Shown here one piece after another: positions 57,289 through 64,000 of a stretch of DNA of 64,000 nt (its first letter is position 1; the number at the start of each line of letters is the position of its first letter). The position numbers and the translations under genes were made by a program. The notes below the pieces were generated by a model. It was not told the DNA's origin. It did not search any database and saw only the letters and a list, made by a program, of their open reading frames with translations. Source of the DNA: Heterotrichella gracilis (taxonomy: Eukaryota > Sar > Xanthophyceae > Tribonematales > Xanthonemataceae); contig JAULBX010004443.1 in assembly GCA_032358255.1 (NCBI GenBank), positions 124,001-188,000 of the forward strand, in the 5' to 3' direction.

Positions 57289-58869
57289 CTGCGGTGCGCA
57301 CGGGCGTTTGTGAGAGCCAGCCAGGCAGGTGGCAGGTGGCACAGGTTGTTACAGGCTCTAGGGTTCACAGCCAGTGAACGGCCAGTCAAAAGCGAGTTTG
57401 CCAGCCTGCAAAACCCTATCAAGATCTGCCGCCAGGATCCGCCAGTCGACTGGGCCTGCGCATCACACGGTTCAAAGCGTACACGCACCAGCCCACAAGA
57501 CTCTAGTGTAGCATCAGAACATGGTTTGGAAACCTTTGGCCGAGGGTTTCAAAAATTTGATGCACAGCCTGGTACGGTTTCAAATGGCATGGCTCGACAT
57601 GCGCCACCCAGAACTACTCAGCAATTGCCCTCCCTGCATCAACAGCGTCCAACAAACACGGAGCTGGAACACTGTATGTCTGTTGCGGCGCTTCAGTACA
57701 CAGGGGCAATCACGGCGGTGCACCCACCTCTGCGCGATGGGATGACCTGTACGACGCCTGCCAAAATGGCGGTGGGGATCCACGTGATGCCAAGAAGTTG
57801 GGTTCCGGCGCGCCGCGGCGAGTGACTAAGCGAAAAGTTGCCAGTCTGCAGCTGGGGAAGGCGCTCTCCATGCGTGCAGTTGTAGAAGTTGCGTGACCCC
57901 GGGGCTGTGCAGGTACCTTGCAAGGGAAGCACACTGGACAGCTGGTCCCAGGACTAGCTAGGCCAACCGGCACTACGTAGTGAAATCTACGCTGCAAGCA
58001 TGCGCCCTCCTCCCCGCGCTATATGATAGCCTATGACCGGTTACAACTTTGTATGAACCATACGGCTAACTGTCCTACCAGTGGCAACAGTGCTTGACCC
58101 CAAGCTAGCTCAGGTACCGCAGTGTGGCACCATGGATCCACCTATGCTGCGGGTCATCGATGGTAGACTATCGCTTGGCTAAAGAGGAGTTGCAAGAAGT
58201 TTTAAGGAGCAGGTCGTGTTATCAACACGCTTTTGAAACACGCACTACATGCATGGGTTGGGCCTGGCTGGGAAAGAAGGAAAACAGACGCGGCAGCAGG
58301 ATATCAGAGCTTATTGCCGGATGCATTCAGGTAACGTATTTGCATGACCTCAGCATGCTACAAGATGCACGGCTACAATTACTCGGCAATAGGCCTAGGA
58401 CGTTTGTGGGTGGGTGGCATATGCATGGCATGGCATGGCATCGCGGAACGTCCGGCGGCACAGTGCCTGCCACTGGCAAGCAACATCAACACATCCACGT
58501 GATATATGGCATGGGACGGAATTTCAAGCAATAGAAGCATTACAGGGATAGGGCCCTATCATAGGACGGCAAGGCGTAGCTCCAAAAGAAAAGAATAAAA
58601 TCGACATTTATAAAGGGGGTGAACAAGGCGGCATAGCAGTTGCGCATAGCCCCAAGTCAGGTTTGCAAGAGGTCCCCTATAGGCAGAAAGTTCCTTATAG
58701 GCAAAAAGGTAATGGTGGATGGAGCAGTGGCACCGAAGGGAACAGTGGGGGTGCTGCAGCTGCTGAGAGCGAATAAAGAATGGCGCCATGCGGGGATCCC
58801 GGAGGCAGGGTGTGATGGAACAGGTGTGGATTGCAAAGTAACCAGGGTGAGAGCACCAGGACAAACATG
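57289..58869. other. Spacer between the two duplicated genes
   Basis: It may hold the unrecognised first exon of the left copy. It includes, near 58573-58665, an inverted relative of the foldback element at 52.1-52.3 kb. No convincing coding exon is seen. Confidence 0.45.
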
Positions 58870-59940
58870 AGAAACGCCCAAAACGGGGGAGCACTGGGGA
58901 TGGAAGGTGATGGGAAAGGAGCTGGGTGGGATGTATCAAAACGAGCTGAAACTAAGACAGAGAGGTGCCATGACATCAGGTCATGTTGAGGATCCCAGCG
59001 ACGCCACTGGTATACCCCCAAGCCTAGCAACAGGCTACCTTTGAGCGTCCTTTTTTTTCCTTTCTAGTAATTGCTATGAAACCATGCCAAGTGTTATAAA
59101 AAAATTCAAAGCCACATTGCTACATAGCACATATCAAAATGAAATGGCATGAGTTGAGCAACCACACTGCCAAGGAGACAATCATTGCATTGGCCACGCA
59201 CCCCAAAACAAAAAGCCCAATATAAAAAAGCAACAAGAATAATTACTTAGGAGCAGTTCTGGTCGATTCCCGTGTGCTGCTAGAGCAGTGAGCAGTGATC
59301 ATGCAAACAGTCCTTGCAAAAGTGGGCAACTGGGAGACAAATGTATGTCTCAGAAATGGGTTCACAAGCAAACACGCATAAATAGGAAGGTATTAAAAAT
59401 GTTATGTATAGTAGGAAGGTATCAAAACAGTTGCTCCACATCGATGTTAGGGATATCCCCAAAACTTGGACACACCTTGGATACATTTCTAACAAGCCAA
59501 GTCTATTCCTTCAAAATCGTGCAAGAACACACGCCCCCTGCTCCCTACAGAAACTAATTGCCTGCTGTAGGCACCCAGCCACAGCCTAACAACCAGTGAT
59601 ATTGCCACGGATGATGTAGGGCAGCAAGCGGTGCCAACGACCCACCTTGACCCTTGCACCCACCCGAGCTTGGCATGCTTTGCACACGGCGGACCTTGCG
59701 TGCGCGAAAACGCACGGCTGCATGCACATCTGCGCGCCAGCTCCTTGCGAATGAGCCCGTGAGCGCCGCCTTGTTTGCGCACATGGACAGCCAGATTCTC
59801 GTGCGTGGGCCTCTATTTGCGGCTCAACCTGTGCGTACCGCCAGCAGACGCCACCTCCTCTGCGATCTGACCCTCCCATCCACCTATCTCCCTCACCATC
59901 TCCATCTCCCCACCCTCCTCCACCCCACCCGCACGCTCAC

Positions 59941-62900
59941 CCAGCGCGCGCGCACGCAGCTTAAGAGTGGTCCCTTGCCCACGGGGCTTAGTAGCCACCT
60001 TGGGTGAGAAGAGGTTGTAAGTGAAGTCGGTGCCAAAGAGGCCATCCTTGACCAGGTAGTTGCTATCCTCCCCTTGGATGGTGAGGGTGTTGTTGACCAC
60101 CTTGAGGGGTGTGGCCTTGCCCTCGCGCCAGGTCTGACCCATCACGCCATGCATGTCGATGATGTCGCTGCACAAGACACCATGGTGGATGTTACACTAC
60201 TGAATGCATGCTGCTGTAGGCATTAATTGCCCTAACTCCACCTTGCGGTCGGTGCGGTCCTCTCCTTCTTTTCTGGAAATTTGCAGGTGGGGGGCTATAG
60301 TAACGATGCAATCACTGTCTAACAAAGACCCTAGAGAAGTTCAGGAGGTAGTTTCCGTCGCCCACCCACATCCCCATCCTCAATCCTCACAGAACCCACC
60401 TTGATGTGAGCACCAGGCTGTAGTCCAGGAAGTCCTCCCCCTGCCCGCTGAACACGCGCAGGCGCAGGTGGGGCAGGCGCACGTCCAGAGTGGTCCCGTT
60501 GCGCACCCCTGGCTTGTTCACCATGAGCTTGAAGTAGGTGGCGCCCCGCTTGATGCCGTAGCCCTCGTTGGCCTTCAGGCGACCAAGCAGGGGCACGCCG
60601 TTCAGCCAGGCTGCGGGGAGAGGGTGGGGTCGGTGGGGATGGGGTGGATGGAGTTGGGGCGCTTGCGCTCACGTTCCATGACCTCATTTTCTGACTTATG
60701 TCATTTGTAATAAAGGAATTAAAGTAATTGGAAGGCTACAGATGCCCCTTGCCTCCAACTCACCCTCCAGCAGGCAAGAGATGGATGCCCTCCGACGTGA
60801 AAGGTTCGATCCGCATGGTATGCAGGTTTTATATCGCATGTGTTTAGCTTCATTTTCCACCACGACCATTATTCCCTCCTACCGTCACTCACCCTCCAGC
60901 TCTCCCTTCCCCTTGACCGCCACCTTGAATTTCAAATCCCCGGGACCGTACCACAGCCCCAGCTGGGTCATGTAGGTGTTGACCACCTTGGCATTGCCCA
61001 GGTTGGACAGGTGCGCATTCAGCTGGTAGCGGGGCTCGGTCAGCAGATTGAACACCTTGTCGGGCAGGCCGGGGAAGTCGAACCAGCGCCCGTCAAATCC
61101 CTTGATGTGCGGGTCGCCGTGGAGCGCAACTGAGAGAGGGAGCAGGGGGGGGAAAGATATTGGTGGGCGGGTGATGAGTGCAACGTGGTGTGTGGTGGCT
61201 TGTTTGAGCAAGGTTGCAAATCGTTGTGGTGATGTATTAGTTGTGTTTGGACCCTAAGCAAAAGCCCTTGATGTGCGGGTCCCACCTTGGTGATGTCTAA
61301 GCCCTGTCCTTGGGATGCGCGACATGTCCCCATACCAACAAGCCCACTGCTGTAATTTCCTACACCCACCCTGGGGCCATTGTGGTCCACCCATGGCCCC
61401 CGCAACACCCACCCGACCTGCGAGGGGTGCATGCCAAACCCTAGACCCCAAAGTAAAACCTCGGCGACGACCCTCATCGCACCTGGTGACATGTACAGCG
61501 ATGTGGCTGGGAGACGCGCCAGGTCCCCAGCTCTTGAACCCCACTCCACTGCCAGGTTGGTGAAGTTGTCAGTCTGGGGAGAGCAAGGGGAGAAGGGTAT
61601 CACTAGGATGCCAACAAGTGTAGAATGACTTGTACAAAAAGGTGCGTGTCTGGGCAGGTGTGTGAGGTTGACATGGGTTTGGCACCTGGCAGCGGCATGT
61701 GTAGGGTTCAGGGTTTTTACATGGGTCTGGCACCTGGCATCGGCATGTGGAGGACAGGAATGCATGGCAGGTATGCATGACATATGTGGCCACTGCTGGT
61801 AGATGCAGTCCTCCACGCAAACAATACCCTTTCCATCACCCTTTCACCTTGCATGGAGTCCTTCCCAAAGGAGCGCACAGCAGTCAAAATGTTCAGGGTT
61901 CAGGGTTTGACTTCAACCCACACAAGAGACATATCATGATGAAGTACAGGGCCTTGGCCAACCTCGACCAGTTACAGTTACAGCTACATGCGTAGCCCCA
62001 GAGGATGCATCCACCAATAGTCGCCAAACGCCAGGCATTCCTGTCCAACACAATACGCACAACCTACACACAATACGCACAATACGCACAGTACACACAA
62101 TACGCACAGTACACACAATACGCACAACCTCCAACTCCCCCAGAAAATGTCTACCCACCCTCTTACAACCCTGATCACGTTGACCGATGGTTGCATACTG
62201 GACCACGATGGTGTGGTCACCCGCTGCCATGCCCTCAACCAAAGCCACGCCCACGGTGTTGCCTTTCCCAACTGCAACACAGGGCGGTGTTAGGGTTCAG
62301 TCAAGGGTAAGGGTTTAGGGTTTCGGTTCAACATGGTGTTGCCCTCCCCAACTGCAACACAGGGCAGTGTTGGAATTCAAGGCCGGCATGGTGCTGCTGG
62401 CCGACATGGTGCTGCTGCAGCTTGGGTCTGGCCTGCCGGCAGCACAAGCAGGGTGTAGGGTTTTAGGTTTAGGGTGAAGTGTGACCATATTGCTGCCGGA
62501 GGTTTGTCAGGCCCGCCTTCAGCACAAGCCGCTTATAGCCAAGGGTTAGGGTTTTGGGTTTAGGGTCAACATGTTGCTGTCGGAGGGTTGGTCTGTCTCG
62601 CTCCGACAGCAACATGGCCACGGGACCCACTTGACTTGATATATGTACATGCCTCGCAAGCACATGCCACCCAGGCAAATGCCTCGCAGGCCAGGTTCGG
62701 GGTTTAGGGTTTAGGGTTTAGAATTTAGGGTTTGAAAGCCAAAGCAGGCCCATGTTGATGCATGCACAGCGCAGGGCATGCACAATCGGGTACTGGACGC
62801 GCCTGCGCCTGCCACTCACCAAGACTACCTATTCGCACCACCACCTGGTCGTCTATGAGGAGCGCAGCCTCCTGATACTGGTACTGCAGGTTGACGCTAA

Positions 62901-63940
62901 ACACGTAGTCGCCCGCGGTGGGCACCAGCAAATACCCGCTGAACCTCACGGCAAAGGCCCGGTTCCAAAAGTAATTGGGCCACAGCTGGTCGCCCCACCC
63001 CCTGGGCGCTGCGGGGCTGCTTTGGTTGACACCTGACCCGGGCTCCCTGCAATTCTCCTGGAACATGCAGGTGTCGGAGGGTTCCCCGGTGGGGTTGGAG
63101 GTATCCACAGGCCACGGCCACACAAAGCTTGGCTCGGCGATGACGTCGCTGAAGTCCTTGTCACGCAGGAGAGGCTCCGTGTCGTACCTGGGGGAGGCAA
63201 CCAGGCCAGGTATATCCATGAGCATGCAAGCAGGTCAAACGTAAAGCAAAGTTGAATTAACTCATTTTTGTGTATTTTTGTTGTCACGCAGCAAGGGCTC
63301 CTCGTCATACCTGGGGGAGGCAAACAGGGCAAGGTATGCAGGAGTTCAGCAGGCAAGCAGGCCAAAAACCAATATATGTACGTGTATTTTCCCCTTTTTT
63401 GAAACGGTTTGCTTTGTAAAACTCTCCTAATTTTAATAATTTTCTTCCTTGTTGGGCAGCAGGACAGAACTTTGGCTGGGCAACGGCGTCACTGAAGCCC
63501 TTGCCTTGGAGGGAGGGCTGCGCATCACACCTGGGCGTATTACTTGACGTCAATACTTGTGTACCCATTATTTAACTTTATATTTTTGATACTGAGACCC
63601 TAAACCCTAAACTGTAAACCTACAACGCCGTTTTGAACCGCAGGCAGGGCCCCACAGCGTACTTGACACACGCCATACAGATTATCCATGCTTAAATGTA
63701 TCCGGTATCTTGTGACCCGCATGCAGGGCCCCACAGCCACTTACCTGACACACGCCAGCATGTCCGCATAAGGGAAGCACCAGTTGCTGCCCGGGTAGCG
63801 GCGCGAGAACATGCCGTTGTTCAGGTTGTCCTCATAGATGGCACCTTCCCCGGGTGGAGAGGGGAATGTCGAGGAGAGAACGCAGCCCAGGGTGTAGCCG
63901 GGGGGGTCGAGCAGCTCCCAATAGTCTGCATGTAAGCCAT
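59941..63940 (-). CDS. PA14 and vWD/root-cap-like secreted protein (right copy, 5' partial)
   Basis: Seven exons join in phase: 63745-63940, 62820-63187, 62159-62271, 61483-61573, 60893-61129, 60400-60610 and 59941-60167. The first two and a half carry a PA14-like beta-barrel domain: LHADYWELLDPPGY, NNGMFSRRYPGS, DQLWPNYFWNRAFAVRFSGY, LVPTAGDYVFSVNLQYQYQE and HTIVVQYATIGQR. PA14 domains usually bind sugars outside the cell. The following part, GDPHIKGFDGRWFDFPG with NLLTEPRYQLNAHL and later HGVMGQTWREG, resembles von Willebrand type D or plant root-cap domains. Cysteines in the PA14 part (CREPG, CMFQENC) suggest disulfides. A cell-wall or matrix role is inferred. The first exon lies beyond 64000 and the last exon after 59941 was not resolved. 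Confidence 0.72.
62045..62130. repeat. Microsatellite of ACGCACAAT/ACACACAGT units
   Basis: Tandem 9-10 bp units (caatacgcacaatacgcac) lie in the third intron of the right PA14 gene and are absent from the left copy. Confidence 0.85.
63160..63550. repeat. Echoes of the PA14 exon 2 acceptor edge
   Basis: The edge gtcgtacctgggggaggcaa near 63181 is repeated as gtcatacctgggggaggcaa near 63304, each preceded by a CGCAG(G/C)A-type segment. A weaker third copy lies at 63457-63535. The left gene has a similar echo at about 56888-56970. Confidence 0.85.
63635..63760. repeat. Echo of the PA14 exon 1 donor edge
   Basis: The segment cagggccccacagc with cttgacacacgcca at about 63644-63677 copies 63725-63757, which contains the real donor of exon 63745-63940. 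Confidence 0.85.
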
Positions 63941-64000
63941 CTGCGGTGCACACGCACACGCGCCTTTGAGAGCCAGCCAGGAAGGCGGCACAGGCTATAG

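Larger units (their letters stand above)
52430..64000. repeat. Tandem segmental duplication of about 6 to 6.6 kb
   Basis: Two head-to-tail copies are seen, roughly 52430-57290 and 58870-63945. They include matching 3' flanking non-coding DNA (for example tcacaagcaaacat near 53090 and tcacaagcaaacac near 59370) and seven matching coding exons in the same order and strand. The offset grows from about 6.0 to 6.65 kb because introns differ in length. Confidence 0.9.

Noticed and set aside
62045-62130. CRISPR-like array
   Set aside because: The units are 9-10 bp with no spacers, and the genome is eukaryotic; it is a microsatellite.

Overview
This window reads as nuclear DNA of a green alga, probably of the chlorophycean or volvocine kind. 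Genes are GC-rich and split by many GT-AG introns. One gene encodes a plastid-imported thylakoid-lumen protein. Short plant-type telomere motifs (TTTAGGG/CCCTAAA) are scattered through introns and spacers, and GCATGC runs are common. Exon structures were worked out by hand from splice signals, reading phase and family conservation. No transcript data were available.

Layout. 0.6-2.3 kb: unknown coiled-coil gene (+). 3.4-5.9 kb: NIT1-type nitrilase (-). 7.5-9.9 kb: thylakoid lumen 15 kDa TPM-domain protein (+). 11.7-18.2 kb: 12-exon F-box/LRR gene (+). 19.6-20.5 kb: intronless membrane-anchored methyltransferase-like gene (-). 21.3-30.5 kb: a KDZ-type DNA transposon bounded by inverted repeats, with a three-exon transposase (+) and a convergent Pro-rich companion gene (-). 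32.4-35.0 kb: multi-exon paralogue of the methyltransferase-like gene (+). 36.1-37.5 kb: intronless F-box/LRR gene with one frame break (+). 38.7-40.5 kb: GDT1/UPF0016 cation transporter (-). 41.8-45.9 kb: BSD-domain protein (+). 46.8-48.8 kb: peptidyl-tRNA hydrolase 2 (-). 49.2-49.6 kb: small coiled-coil ORF (+). 49.9-52.4 kb: repeats and foldback elements. 52.4-64.0 kb: a tandem segmental duplication carrying two PA14 plus vWD/root-cap-like secreted protein genes (-). The left copy is decayed; the right copy is open and runs off the window.

The genes do not form a pathway; this is an ordinary mix of housekeeping, organellar and accessory genes. The most striking signal is architectural. In at least six unrelated genes on both strands, 20-90 bp pieces straddling an exon boundary (splice signal plus adjoining exon) are repeated once or several times in the neighbouring intron, or just beyond the stop codon. 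They often sit beside CCCTAAA-like motifs. I call these splice-junction echoes. They look like the debris of a local tandem-duplication process acting at exon edges, and could bear on how introns are made or lengthened here.
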